Source: Myxococcota bacterium
GTDB taxonomy: Bacteria; Myxococcota_C; UBA6777
Direction of reading: 5' to 3'
Assembly (NCBI GenBank): GCA_963169055.1
Contig: CAUJFU010000006.1
Location: forward strand, 1 to 14,149
Length of the DNA: 14,149 nt
Position 1 is the first letter of the stretch. The number at the start of each line of letters is the position of its first letter. The translations under genes were made by a program, and so were the position numbers. A model generated the notes under the pieces. That model had not been told where the DNA came from and did no database searches. It saw nothing but the letters and a program-made list of their open reading frames with translations. Positions 6,321 through 14,031 of this stretch are shown in pieces.

Positions 6321-6743
6321 TCAGCGGCACAACATCTTGGTGCAACCGACGCTGCCATTCAAACAGCGGCAGGTATTGCACTTGTCGCGGAAGCTGCTTC
6401 CGTGCGGATAGCGGCGGCCTTTGTAAAAGCAACCTTTGGGCTTACACGCCATCTTGGTGCAAGACACAGCACCGTTCGAACAGCGGCAGGTGTTGCATTG
6501 ATCGCGAAACGAAGCGTTGTGTGCGTAAGTGTGGCCCTTGTAATAGCACTTCTTCATCACGGGTCGGCAGACGGCCACGTAGCAGCAGCCTTTTTTGACT
6601 TGACTGACTTTGATCTGCCCTGCGGGGCAAGTCGGGGCGGCACATCGCACAAGGCGACAATCGATGGCTTGGGCTTCTTGTGTCATCACAAAGAGCGCCA
6701 AAAAGGCAAAAGACGCGGCCAGAAGAAGTTTCACTTGTTTCAT
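6321..6743 (-). CDS. Small secreted Cys-rich protein with two pacifastin-like modules
   Basis: 140 residues from the ATG at 6743. GGAGG five bases upstream and a clean signal peptide (residues 1-26, ending AQA) decide this start over the open frame to 6845. The mature protein has three Cys modules. C29-C59 resembles the second half of VWC/antistasin-like units (CPAG...CC...C). C66-C100 and C105-C139 each fit C-x16-CNTCRC-x2-G-x3-C-T-x3-C. The two are near copies of each other and closely resemble the insect pacifastin SGCI core (CNTCRC), but with a first loop of 16 rather than 9-12 residues. By that alignment both P1 residues are Lys (K97, K136), predicting trypsin-like targets. There is no lipobox, so it is probably released to the periplasm or outside. 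It shares its module with the lipoproteins at 1-443 and 652-2169. Confidence 0.82.
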   Translation of the reverse strand: MKQVKLLLAASFAFLALFVMTQEAQAIDCRLVRCAAPTCPAGQIKVSQVKKGCCYVAVCRPVMKKCYYKGHTYAHNASFRDQCNTCRCSNGAVSCTKMACKPKGCFYKGRRYPHGSSFRDKCNTCRCLNGSVGCTKMLCR

Positions 6744-6798
6744 AGGAGCCTCCAGTCGGGGGTTTTGGGTGTAGCAGCGTATGTTTGAGAACGCCACT

Positions 6799-6834
6799 AA
6801 AAACGCTGAGAGGCCGCAACACGCGAGACCTCTC
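6799..6834 (-). terminator. Probable intrinsic terminator downstream of the enoyl-CoA hydratase gene
   Basis: On the minus strand GAGAGGTC pairs with GGCCTCTC (one G-T wobble) around an 11-base loop, and AGCG then TTTTT follow. It lies about 140 bp after the stop of 6975-7733 and about 55 bp before the Cys-rich gene start at 6743, so it separates the two transcripts. A TTGACA at 6906-6901 upstream has no good -10 partner. Confidence 0.5.
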
Positions 6835-6921
6835 TTCTCGTTCATTTTTCGCTGGACGCCTTGGACTCAAAGAGCGCTCACTTTATTCTCTAAAGCCCAT
6901 GTCAAATTTTTTGATGGGGAG

Positions 6922-6989
6922 GAACAGAGGAAAGAGGCGACTACCCGACGGGGAAGAACAGAGGAAAGAGACGACTACTTGGGGGAGAG
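6922..6989. repeat. 34-bp direct duplication overlapping a stop codon
   Basis: Two adjacent 34-bp units at 6922-6955 and 6956-6989, both starting GAACAGAGGAAAGAG and sharing CGACTAC. The second unit contains the stop (6977-6975) and last codons of the enoyl-CoA hydratase gene. The first lies just downstream of it. A small tandem duplication of the gene's 3' end explains it. Confidence 0.75.
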
Positions 6990-7733
6990 GAAGCGCATAA
7001 AGGCTTCTTGTGCTTCGGAGGATTGGAGGCGCTCGATAAAGAGCGCGCCTTCTTTTTGCAGGACTTCGTGGATCTGTTCACGCAAAGGAGCGCGCAACAG
7101 AGCTTTGGTGAGCACGATGGCTTGGGGAGGTTGGGCAGCGAGTTGACGGGCCATTTCGACGGTGCGATCCCATAGGGATTCGGGGGCAACCAGACGACGC
7201 ACAAAGCCGATCTCTCGGGCTTCTTCGGCATCAAAGAATCGCCCAGACATCAACAGTTCGCTGGCGTGGTGGATCCCGATCATCTGAGGCAACAGCAAGG
7301 ACGAAGCGGCTTCGGGAACAAGCCCAAGACTCACGAAAGGCAAGCGGAAGCGGGCATTTGTGGCAGCAAAAACGATATCGCAATGCAACAGCAACGTCGT
7401 TCCAATGCCGATGGCAAGGCCATTGACGGCAGCGAGGATCGGCTTGGGAAAATCAATGAACGTTAGCAAGAACTGAAAGACCGGACTATCGGTGCTTGTA
7501 GGGGGATCTTGCATAAAGTCCAGCACATCGTTTCCCGAAGTGAAGCTACCTGCTGTCCCCGTCAAGATCACCACACGCACGTCAGGATCGGCGGCAGCTT
7601 CTTGAAGATAGGTCGTCAATGACCGATACATCGACAACGTCAACGCATTTTTCTTTTGTGGACGAGCGATCCGCAAGCAAACAACGCCCTCCCCCACGTC
7701 CTCTCGTTCGATCTCTATGTTTGGATGAGTCAT
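6975..7733 (-). CDS. Enoyl-CoA hydratase/isomerase family protein
   Basis: 252 residues from the ATG at 7733. The frame extends to 7889, but that extension reads through a terminator and a tRNA and is not real. The crotonase fold is clear: the first oxyanion-hole region SGND at 66-69, the second at NGLAIGIG (104-111), CDI at 118-120, LPFVSLGLVPEAASS with candidate catalytic Glu141, and the usual GRFFDAEEAREIGFV tail. The PEAASS form at the catalytic Glu resembles delta3,delta2-enoyl-CoA isomerases (PEGCSS in ECI2) more than classical hydratases. The second hydratase Glu is not evident, so isomerase activity is plausible. It acts on CoA-linked fatty acids in the cytoplasm, in beta-oxidation of unsaturated chains. 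The ribosome site is weak (GGAGG lies 13 bases upstream). It stands alone between two terminators. Confidence 0.92.
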   Translation of the reverse strand: MTHPNIEIEREDVGEGVVCLRIARPQKKNALTLSMYRSLTTYLQEAAADPDVRVVILTGTAGSFTSGNDVLDFMQDPPTSTDSPVFQFLLTFIDFPKPILAAVNGLAIGIGTTLLLHCDIVFAATNARFRLPFVSLGLVPEAASSLLLPQMIGIHHASELLMSGRFFDAEEAREIGFVRRLVAPESLWDRTVEMARQLAAQPPQAIVLTKALLRAPLREQIHEVLQKEGALFIERLQSSEAQEAFMRFLSPK

Positions 7734-7804
7734 CTTGGCCCGGATGCCTCCGAAAAATAGGGAAATTCTTTGTTTTGCCAAAAGCACAAACCGAGGTGAA
7801 AACA

Positions 7805-7840
7805 AACAAAAAAAGCGCTCGAAGAAGGCTTGAGCGCTTT
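7805..7840 (-). terminator. Strong intrinsic terminator of the tRNA cassette
   Basis: On the minus strand AAAGCGCTC (7840-7832) pairs perfectly with GAGCGCTTT (7820-7812) around an 11-base loop, and the T run continues after it. It begins 8 bp after the last tRNA gene, and about 70 bp before the start of the enoyl-CoA hydratase gene. Confidence 0.9.
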
Positions 7841-7847
7841 GGAGATG

Positions 7848-7919
<72 letters not shown>

Positions 7920-7944
7920 AGAACATGTCAAAGATCAAAAGAGA

Positions 7945-8019
7945 TGGAGGCGACACCCGGATTCGAACCGGGGTTGGAGGTTTTGCAGACCTCTGCCTTA
8001 GCCTCTTGGCTATGTCGCC
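7945..8019 (-). tRNA. tRNA-Cys (GCA)
   Basis: Cloverleaf on the minus strand: acceptor GGCGACA/TGTCGCC (7 bp), anticodon loop CTGCAAA with GCA closed by GAGGT/ACCTC, T-stem CCCGG/CCGGG with TTCGAAT, and discriminator U73 as expected for Cys. CCA follows directly in the DNA, unlike in the two flanking Gly genes. Confidence 0.97.
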
Positions 8020-8024
8020 TGAAG

Positions 8025-8096
<72 letters not shown>

Positions 8097-8122
8097 GTAC
8101 TGCATCGCCGCAGCGTGGATAC

Positions 8123-8151
8123 TATCTACCCCCCACCCCTTCCTTTGTCAA
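8123..8151 (-). promoter_or_regulatory. Sigma-70 promoter of the tRNA cassette
   Basis: On the minus strand TTGACA (8151-8146), a 17-base G-rich spacer, then TAGATA (8128-8123). The predicted start near 8116 is about 20 bases before the first tRNA. A GC-rich discriminator follows, typical of stringently controlled stable-RNA promoters. Confidence 0.7.
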
Positions 8152-8221
8152 CTACTTTTTTCCGCTTCCCCCGCACTTCTTGGATTTGCTGCGCATCACT
8201 TGGGCTTAGGCCCTTCAAACA

Positions 8222-8617
8222 TCACCCACGCTTTTTAAGCTGCCAACGACGATCCAACTCGCGGATGTGTTGCATCGCCTCTTTCTCTAAGCGTTCAAAA
8301 TCACGCTGATTTTCGTGAAAAACCATCAATCCGATCTTCGCGTTGGGTTGGTGTTGAAAAATGGCTAACGCAACACCACCACCAGAAGACGAAATGGTGT
8401 CAAAAGCTCCGAAACCACCGAGCTTCCAACCTTTTTCAAGGAAGCTTCGTTTAATCTTCTTCAACATCGCCGCGCACTGATCGAGGCTATCCTTTTCAGG
8501 GGCAGGCAACTCATAAACGTACAAGCGCACCCACGGCACATCCCCTTTCAGATGAGCTGGTTGACACGACCACAAACAAACGCACAAACAACACAACACA
8601 ACGCATCGCATCAGCAT
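8222..8617 (-). CDS. Small putative lipoprotein of unknown function
   Basis: 131 residues from the ATG at 8617, which has GAGGGG 7 bases upstream. The ATG two codons later (8611) is also possible, with GGGAG before it. The leader is short and Cys-rich (CVVLCCLCVCLWSC), ending in a lipobox-like LWSC. The rest is a mixed alpha/beta domain: strands WVRLYVYELP, a helix with LDQCAAMLKKIKRSF, strands ALAIF and IGLMVF, and a charged C-terminal helix. I do not recognise the family. It follows the membrane protein 8637-9179 by 19 bp and is probably in its operon. Confidence 0.72.
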   Translation of the reverse strand: MLMRCVVLCCLCVCLWSCQPAHLKGDVPWVRLYVYELPAPEKDSLDQCAAMLKKIKRSFLEKGWKLGGFGAFDTISSSGGGVALAIFQHQPNAKIGLMVFHENQRDFERLEKEAMQHIRELDRRWQLKKRG

Positions 8618-8636
8618 CTCCCATCCCCTCTCGCCC

Positions 8637-9179
8637 TCAAGGGCTGCATAATTTTTCAACCGCTTTTTTGGCCTCTGCGATCTCCTTCTCTTTCAAAGAA
8701 AGAAGCATCTGCACTTTTTGAAGCGCGGTTTCTATCTCTTTTACAACAGCCCAAGCAGCCGTCGCAGCAGCGGACGCAACGGCTGCTGCCGCTGCCAACG
8801 CGACGTTAAGTCCGGGCATCCAAGCAAAAGCAATCGCCGCAACCAACGATGCTGCCGCTGCCGTCGCCAAGATCCCAAACGCAGCGATCGCCCCCTTTGC
8901 TTTTTCTTGAAGTTCTTTTTCCGCTTTTTCCAAATCACTCTTGTTTTTTTGCAAAGCTGCTAAAGACGCTTTGGCCTCTTCGCAAGTGGACGACTGTTGC
9001 CGAACTGAGTTGTCTTTTCCGTAATCTTTCGTCTGCCCCTTCCCAACTGCCGTTCCCACAACCCAGCCAAGGCCCAACAAAAGCAGCAAAGCGGCAAGAA
9101 CAACACTTCCATAAAACACACCCGCTGCTATCCCGAGTCCCTCCAACGCAGCAAAAAACACTTGCGGAAGCAAAGACAT
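8637..9179 (-). CDS. Ala-rich membrane protein with coiled coil, unknown function
   Basis: 180 residues from the ATG at 9179 (GGGAG 8 bases upstream). The open frame to 9314 runs through repeat B and is not used. A hydrophobic stretch at about 15-46 makes one long or two short membrane segments. Residues 66-96 are a charged coiled coil (LQKNKSDLEKAEKELQEK). An Ala-rich hairpin of two membrane segments lies at about 97-120 and 124-146. Residues 147-177 are a second charged helix ending in KLCSP. The two helices flanking a hydrophobic hairpin could pair. No family recognised. It is first gene of a likely two-gene operon with the lipoprotein 8222-8617. A TTGACA at 9357-9352 lacks a convincing -10. 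Confidence 0.75.
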   Translation of the reverse strand: MSLLPQVFFAALEGLGIAAGVFYGSVVLAALLLLLGLGWVVGTAVGKGQTKDYGKDNSVRQQSSTCEEAKASLAALQKNKSDLEKAEKELQEKAKGAIAAFGILATAAAASLVAAIAFAWMPGLNVALAAAAAVASAAATAAWAVVKEIETALQKVQMLLSLKEKEIAEAKKAVEKLCSP

Positions 9180-9249
9180 TGAGCATTCTCCCTTTTCAAT
9201 ATACAGAGAAAACGGCGTCTGACGTTCATCAAAAAAGTAATCATAAAAC

Positions 9250-9330
9250 GTAGGGACCCCACCCTGTGGCTGCCCAACAATAGGACGTCTACGCACTACC
9301 CTCCGATCGCACATCTCTCGGATATCGTAA
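9250..9330 (+). repeat. Dispersed repeat B, diverged copy 2
   Basis: Shares GTAGGG, CCCTGTGGCTGCCCAA, a CGATCGCA block and GATATCGTA with 4546-4640, in the same orientation and order. The left hairpin arm is altered (GGGACCCCA in place of GGGGCAGCC), so the long hairpin of copy 1 no longer forms. It lies 70 bp upstream of the start codon at 9179. Confidence 0.6.
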
Positions 9331-9411
9331 GCCTACTCTCTCTGCCTGTATTGTCAAAGCTTTTGCCTACCCTCCCCCAGAAAGAAAAGGCCGACGGAGA
9401 GAAACAAACGT

Positions 9412-10128
9412 TCACTCCGTGACAAAAAGTACATTGGGACCACAGAACCTGCGCGACACCGAATGTTTCGTTGTTGCGGCCTTTTCCAACGATGGGATTG
9501 GCTTGCTCAACTCCACAACGAGCCACACACCGCCTGCGACCAGCAACGCTCCTCCGCCCCCGTACGCAAGATTCGCCCCCAGTCCCATCGCACCGGCACT
9601 TTCGTAAAGCGCTTTCACTTCTTCAACCATTCCGCCGGTATCGATGCCTTTTTGTGCATCTTGGCGCTTGCCTTGGGCTGCCGCCCCCAACCCCACGCCC
9701 GCAACAAGACCAGCCACTCCGACACCTAACAACACAAGGCTCGGCAAAAAGTTCCTTTGCTGCGTAAGCTTTTTTATGCGTATTCGCAAAAAAGTGCTTC
9801 GCCACTTTTCGTATTCTTCTCGAACGGGCGGACTCATCTGTCCAAGCAACTTGACGCGTTCATCAAGGCGCAACGCCTCCCAAAAGATATCTTGTGCCTT
9901 GTCTTTTCGGTCCTTAAAGTGGTGCGCCAAAGACAAAATCTGGAGAATTTGCGCCTTTTTCTCGCCAGACAGATCGGGCCGCGCAAGTTCCTTTTTGATG
10001 GCCTGAAAAAGCTGCGGTGAACCCACATCCAGCATCGACACCAACGCATCCAAAGAAAGCGCGTATCCAACAGACGCACGCCCACACAAAAGCAAAAAAC
10101 ACACGATACACCGAGATATCCAAACCAT
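9412..10128 (-). CDS. TPR-like secreted/membrane protein with two C-terminal membrane segments
   Basis: 238 residues from the ATG at 10128. GGAG and GAAGG lie upstream, and the predicted signal peptide (1-23, ending GYA) starts here; the frame to 10191 adds nothing plausible. Residues 24-110 are helical and TPR-like, ending in the motif EALRLDERVKLLGQMSPPVREEYE. That pattern (aLrLDp..L....SP.vR..fe) I know from many uncharacterised myxobacterial TPR envelope proteins. Membrane segments lie at about 128-150 and 187-206, with a helical loop between. The C-terminus carries a Cys and basic residues. It appears monocistronic: about 350 bp without a gene precede it and about 230 bp follow. Confidence 0.76.
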   Translation of the reverse strand: MVWISRCIVCFLLLCGRASVGYALSLDALVSMLDVGSPQLFQAIKKELARPDLSGEKKAQILQILSLAHHFKDRKDKAQDIFWEALRLDERVKLLGQMSPPVREEYEKWRSTFLRIRIKKLTQQRNFLPSLVLLGVGVAGLVAGVGLGAAAQGKRQDAQKGIDTGGMVEEVKALYESAGAMGLGANLAYGGGGALLVAGGVWLVVELSKPIPSLEKAATTKHSVSRRFCGPNVLFVTE

Positions 10129-10259
10129 TCGGCCTTCTCCCAAGAAAACACAACGCCCTCGAAATGCCTTATCCGTGCTGTAGCTTTCCAAAATTTAGCG
10201 CGACTCTACACCTTTCTTCCACTGATCGCAAATCTCCCACGCCCATCCGCCCAAATTTA

Positions 10260-10381
10260 GTGGGGTTCCACCTCACGCCCCGCAAGGGAGCTTTGCCCCC
10301 TTGACCCCGTATTGGCGAAACAAACAAGGATTTTCAAACCAACCACTGCGCCGCTCGAAAGAGCGCGAACACCTCTTTTTT
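10260..10381 (+). repeat. Dispersed repeat A, copy 2
   Basis: Aligns with 4325-4449: GTGGGG head, CCCCGCAAGGGAGC, TTGACCCCGTATTGGCGAA, TTTTCAAACCAAC, GCGCGAACACCTC and a T-rich end. The main hairpin keeps its 6-bp CAAGGG/CCCTTG base but has a mismatch higher up. It fills most of the 10129-10476 gap; the remainder shows only a tiny ACGC-GAAA-GCGT hairpin after the stop of 10477-11655. Confidence 0.75.
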
Positions 10382-10476
10382 AACAATTGAGCCGTTGCGC
10401 TCGAAGAAAAAATCACTGCATTTTGGGTCTTGGGTATTTCAATCTGCTCAGAGCCTTACACGCTTTCGCGTCTTGA

Positions 10477-11655
10477 TCATCCGATACAACATCGCTCAAG
10501 GTTGTCCACAACAGTACCGAATCGGATCGATTTCGTTGTAGGCGCAGGGTTAGTGTTGGCATCGCCACCTTCGAGGGAAAAGGTCGCTTGTATGGTGGCA
10601 TTTTTTTGTGTGACACGCAAAGCGATGGAACGGGCGGAATCATCGAGTTTTAGAGCGGTGGCGTTGGCCCCCTTGACTTCAAATGTTGTGGTTTCGACGG
10701 AAAATGCGGTCGATTTGGCAATGATGGTATCGCCCGAAAAGTCAAGGGCGGCGTTTCCTGATTTGATCGTGGCGGTAGAACCGAGGTCGAGGGTGACTTT
10801 TTGAGAGGAAGCAGGTTTGAAGGAGACGGTATTTGCGGTGATGTCGAGGTTGTCGCCACTGGCTTGAAGTTTGGAGAGAAGGGCTTTGAGGGCGGCAGCG
10901 TCGTTGTCGGAGAACTTGGTGTCGCCTGTGTCACCTTTGGGGCCTTGAGCGCCGTCTTTTCCTTGGAGAACGAAGACTTCGGCTTGAACGGTGGGGGTGT
11001 TTGCAATAAGCCCGATCAGCGTAAAAAAGCCCGCAGTGAGGGCAGCAGGAAGAGTCAGTTTCATCTCAGTATCCTTTATGTCGGTGGCGGTAAGCGTGAA
11101 GCTCTGGGGATTGTCTTTGGATTGGAGTTTCCAAGAGTCGATGCGACGGAGGTTTACACCAACGACGCGCCACGACGAGCGAAAACGCGAGGTCGCTTCT
11201 TTGGCATTGGGTGGAGCGGGTGTGCCGCTTGGATAGGAGATCCCTTGTGTTTGAGTGTCGTCTCCCTCGATCTGAGTGATCACCACATCTTGGGTGTCGG
11301 GTAGGTTCTGTTCCTTGATTTCTTCGATCATGGCTTCGCCATCGGCGGGAGCGCCATCTTCGGGTGAAAAGGGTTCCTCGGGCGGAGTGATTTCTTCGGG
11401 GATTTCAGCTTTCTCAGAACCACCCTCGGATTTTTCATCCGAGCATTGCTTGGGATCGGGGTTCGCTTCGGGGACACAGACACCCTGCACGCAAACTAAC
11501 TTTTGATCTTCGATACAGGTTGTTTTGCACGGATAACAGCGCAAGTTCGGCAATGGCTCGATCACGCACGACGAAACAAACCAATACAACGCAAACAAGC
11601 ACCCTCCACCAACAGATCGTATCCACCAAAGCCCCGCATACAACGGGATCTTCAT
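10477..11655 (-). CDS. Lipoprotein with acidic spacer, internal signal-like segment and collagen-like stretch
   Basis: 392 residues from the ATG at 11655, with AAGGAGG 10 bases upstream. The lipobox is VSSC (C30). Residues 40-71 hold six Cys. Residues 72-150 are very acidic and Pro-rich. Residues 158-190 form a small basic/beta region. At M198 a typical signal peptide begins (KLTLPAALTAGFF..., ending VQA at 225), followed by Gly-X-Y triplets GKD GAQ GPK GDT GDT, a short helix, and about 110 residues of Thr/Ala/Ser-rich beta strands, ending ERCCIG. AAAGGA lies 7 bases before the M198 codon, so a second product of 195 residues is possible. The gene follows the Ser/Thr kinase by 35 bp and is probably co-transcribed. 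The whole looks like two secreted proteins joined in one frame. Function unknown. Confidence 0.75.
   Translation of the reverse strand: MKIPLYAGLWWIRSVGGGCLFALYWFVSSCVIEPLPNLRCYPCKTTCIEDQKLVCVQGVCVPEANPDPKQCSDEKSEGGSEKAEIPEEITPPEEPFSPEDGAPADGEAMIEEIKEQNLPDTQDVVITQIEGDDTQTQGISYPSGTPAPPNAKEATSRFRSSWRVVGVNLRRIDSWKLQSKDNPQSFTLTATDIKDTEMKLTLPAALTAGFFTLIGLIANTPTVQAEVFVLQGKDGAQGPKGDTGDTKFSDNDAAALKALLSKLQASGDNLDITANTVSFKPASSQKVTLDLGSTATIKSGNAALDFSGDTIIAKSTAFSVETTTFEVKGANATALKLDDSARSIALRVTQKNATIQATFSLEGGDANTNPAPTTKSIRFGTVVDNLERCCIG
11062..11077 (-). promoter_or_regulatory. Possible internal ribosome site and start inside the lipoprotein gene
   Basis: AAAGGA (11077-11072), 7 bases, then ATG (11064-11062) in the frame of 10477-11655. 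The codons after it encode a textbook Sec signal peptide. Use of this start would give a free secreted collagen-like/beta protein of 195 residues. Confidence 0.4.
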
Positions 11656-11690
11656 CGTTTATTCGCCTCCTTCCAACACACAAAAGAAAT

Positions 11691-13907
11691 TCACCACAAA
11701 ACAACAGGTGGCCGCAGTTCTTGCCCCGCTTGTACCGCAACATCCAAGGTTTTGGAAACCAAACGATCTCCTTCTTTGTGCAACAACAAGCGGTGCTGGC
11801 CTTCTGGAAGATAAAGGATCGTGTGGCTATGCCCGATCCGTCCAAGATGCGGCAAAGAGATCGTCGCCCAAGGGACCGAACGAATGAAGATCTTTCCCAT
11901 CGACGACAACTTGGTGATCTGCTTTTCGGTTTGACCCTCAGACAACACAGCACGAAACTTCCAAAAAAAATTTTTCTCTCGGTTCACGCACTGAAATGAG
12001 TGCGTCCCGGGCGGAAGATACAAACGAAATCGCGAGGCCATCCCATAACCGCGAAACGCCGCGTCAACCAGTTTGCATGGTGGCGAGACGAGGATCGAAA
12101 GCGCGATCTTCTTTGGCTCTGCGGGGACTGAGGGAGCAAAGGCAACACGACGCGGGGACGGCGGTTGCGAACGCTCAGGCATCGGAGGTTCAACCCCACG
12201 CATCGAGCGGATCGTCGGAACCGACGGCGCAAGCTTTGGCGGAAGACGTCGATCAACGGAAGCGAAACGCGGCCTCTTGCGATAAATGCGAGGTTTTCGA
12301 CGCGCCCGATTCAGAGGCGCAAGCGCAGGCTCTCTCGCAAAGGGCGGAACAGGCAGGCTCAACGGAGCACCTTGTTTTTTCGAGGCGCGACGGACTCCGT
12401 TCTGCATGGAAAAAGCGCGGGCGGCTCGCGGGTCTGATGCGTTCTCCGCATCGCGAGGCGTGGGACGCTGAGAGCGAGAAACGGGTTCTGTTCGTTGAAT
12501 CGTTAACTTTGTCCGATTTTCGGGGAGGAGCGGACTCCCCCACCAAAGGCGATTGCTCCCCCAAAAGGCCACAGCGATCACCAGCAAAAACGCCCCACCA
12601 AGTCCCACCCACAGCGACGAATACATCGGATTAACGGGGAGAATCGGCTCTTGAATCGTGATTCCATCGGGACGCGATCGGCCAACCGAGAATGCAAAAC
12701 TCGGCCCCCTCGCTTTTTCGGAGATATCAGATAACGAAGAAAAGCGCGGTCCCTGCGCTTTTTCAGAGGCGGGTCCGACAATCGGTCGAGGCTCGGAAAC
12801 AAATGGGGCCATCTCATCGATCGTGCGATCTGCGCCTTGTTCACGGGATGATTGGGGAACGGGTTCCTGCTCATCCAAAGCAAAGACCGCTGGTTTAGCA
12901 AAGACGTTATACCACGCTGTATGTGTACGAGGCTGCGAAGTTTGACCAAAATGTTCTTGCCACCAACGTGCGATCTCGTTGGGTTCCAGAAAAGCCTGAT
13001 GTTGTTTTAACAACCGCATCAACGCCTCGGACACCAGCCAAGCACTTTCAGGCCGATCGGTCGGTGCATAAGCCAACAAGGATAACAGCCAGTCCCCCAA
13101 AACAGTCGGAAGTTCGTTTGCCCATCTGCACGGTGATTCTGGCGGACTTTTCTGGCTTTGTGCAACCTTGATCACGTAGGTTGGATCGTGTGGATCGCCA
13201 AACAGCCCACGGCCCGTCAACATCTCGTACAACACCGCTCCCACGGCGAAAAGATCGGTTTGTACGCAAAGGTCTTGCCCCACAACCTGCTCGGGTGCAG
13301 CGTAACCATAGCTCAATCGGCGGTATCCCGGGGCCGTCTGAAGGGCTTGATCGCGTTGTCGCCACTTCGCAAGCCCCAGATCAAGGATCTTCACGATGCC
13401 TTGTGTGGAAAGCATCAGATTCGCGGGCTTGATATCGCGGTGGATCAAGCCGAGAGGTTGGTTGCCCTTCGTTGCAGTGTGCGCGTGAGACAATCCGCAC
13501 AACACTTGATATCCCAACGAAAGGCTTAAAAACCACGGAAGGCGCTTGCCGTACTGCGAAGCATATTCCTCTTGTAAAGTTTCCAACGTCATGCCCTCGA
13601 TAAGCTCTAGCTCTAGCCCAAAACTCGCATATTCGGGCAATTCAAAAGCATCCCGCACCTTGATAAAATGCTCGCTCTGCCGAAGATACTCGGTAATCTG
13701 TGCCTCTTCTAAGAAAGATAGCTTTTGCAGCTCACGATCCATCAATCGCGCATGTTCTGGAGTTGCAAGCTTCAGCGCCACATCCAGTTGCACGCCAAGC
13801 GCGGTCTTTTTGCGTGCGCGCCAAACGTCGGCTTGCCCTCCCCCTCCGAGATATTCTTGAAGCGTGTACTGCCCATCGCGCAACGTAAATCCGGGCTTCA
13901 ATCGCAT
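11691..13907 (-). CDS. Transmembrane Ser/Thr protein kinase with PEGA-like C-terminal domain
   Basis: 738 residues from the ATG at 13907. AAGGAGG 8 bases upstream decides this over the open frame to 14012. The kinase domain spans about 12-300: Gly loop GGGGQADVW (21-29), Lys46 in VALK, Glu59 in the C-helix, HRDIKPANL (156-164) with catalytic Asp158, DLG (176-178) in place of DFG, and AAPE (203-206). All catalytic residues are present, so it should be active. Residues 300-425 are a cytoplasmic linker holding two SEKA-(Q/R)-GP repeats. The membrane segment is about 430-450. Residues 455-600 are Pro/Arg-rich. 600-738 are periplasmic beta domains; the last (671-730, SVPWATISL..LPEGQHRLLLH) fits PEGA. 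Such Pkn-type kinases relay signals to cytoplasmic targets in myxobacteria. The co-transcribed lipoprotein 35 bp downstream may be a partner. Confidence 0.95.
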   Translation of the reverse strand: MRLKPGFTLRDGQYTLQEYLGGGGQADVWRARKKTALGVQLDVALKLATPEHARLMDRELQKLSFLEEAQITEYLRQSEHFIKVRDAFELPEYASFGLELELIEGMTLETLQEEYASQYGKRLPWFLSLSLGYQVLCGLSHAHTATKGNQPLGLIHRDIKPANLMLSTQGIVKILDLGLAKWRQRDQALQTAPGYRRLSYGYAAPEQVVGQDLCVQTDLFAVGAVLYEMLTGRGLFGDPHDPTYVIKVAQSQKSPPESPCRWANELPTVLGDWLLSLLAYAPTDRPESAWLVSEALMRLLKQHQAFLEPNEIARWWQEHFGQTSQPRTHTAWYNVFAKPAVFALDEQEPVPQSSREQGADRTIDEMAPFVSEPRPIVGPASEKAQGPRFSSLSDISEKARGPSFAFSVGRSRPDGITIQEPILPVNPMYSSLWVGLGGAFLLVIAVAFWGSNRLWWGSPLLPENRTKLTIQRTEPVSRSQRPTPRDAENASDPRAARAFSMQNGVRRASKKQGAPLSLPVPPFAREPALAPLNRARRKPRIYRKRPRFASVDRRLPPKLAPSVPTIRSMRGVEPPMPERSQPPSPRRVAFAPSVPAEPKKIALSILVSPPCKLVDAAFRGYGMASRFRLYLPPGTHSFQCVNREKNFFWKFRAVLSEGQTEKQITKLSSMGKIFIRSVPWATISLPHLGRIGHSHTILYLPEGQHRLLLHKEGDRLVSKTLDVAVQAGQELRPPVVLW

Positions 13908-14031
13908 GAAGCTCGCCTCCTTCTCTTGCGTATCCACACAAAACACCTTCAACGCAAAGACCACCACACCACCAAAAAGATCACCGAGTTCTTTCAACAA
14001 AAGTCCACACAAACAGGGCTTGCGCCATTTG

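Noticed and set aside
6300-6788. A 162-codon plus-strand frame
   Set aside because: It is the shadow of the Cys-rich secreted gene on the minus strand, which has a clear signal peptide and Shine-Dalgarno.
10801-11304. Plus-strand Gly/Val-rich frame of 167 codons
   Set aside because: Antisense to the kinase-linked lipoprotein, with no ribosome site or plausible fold.
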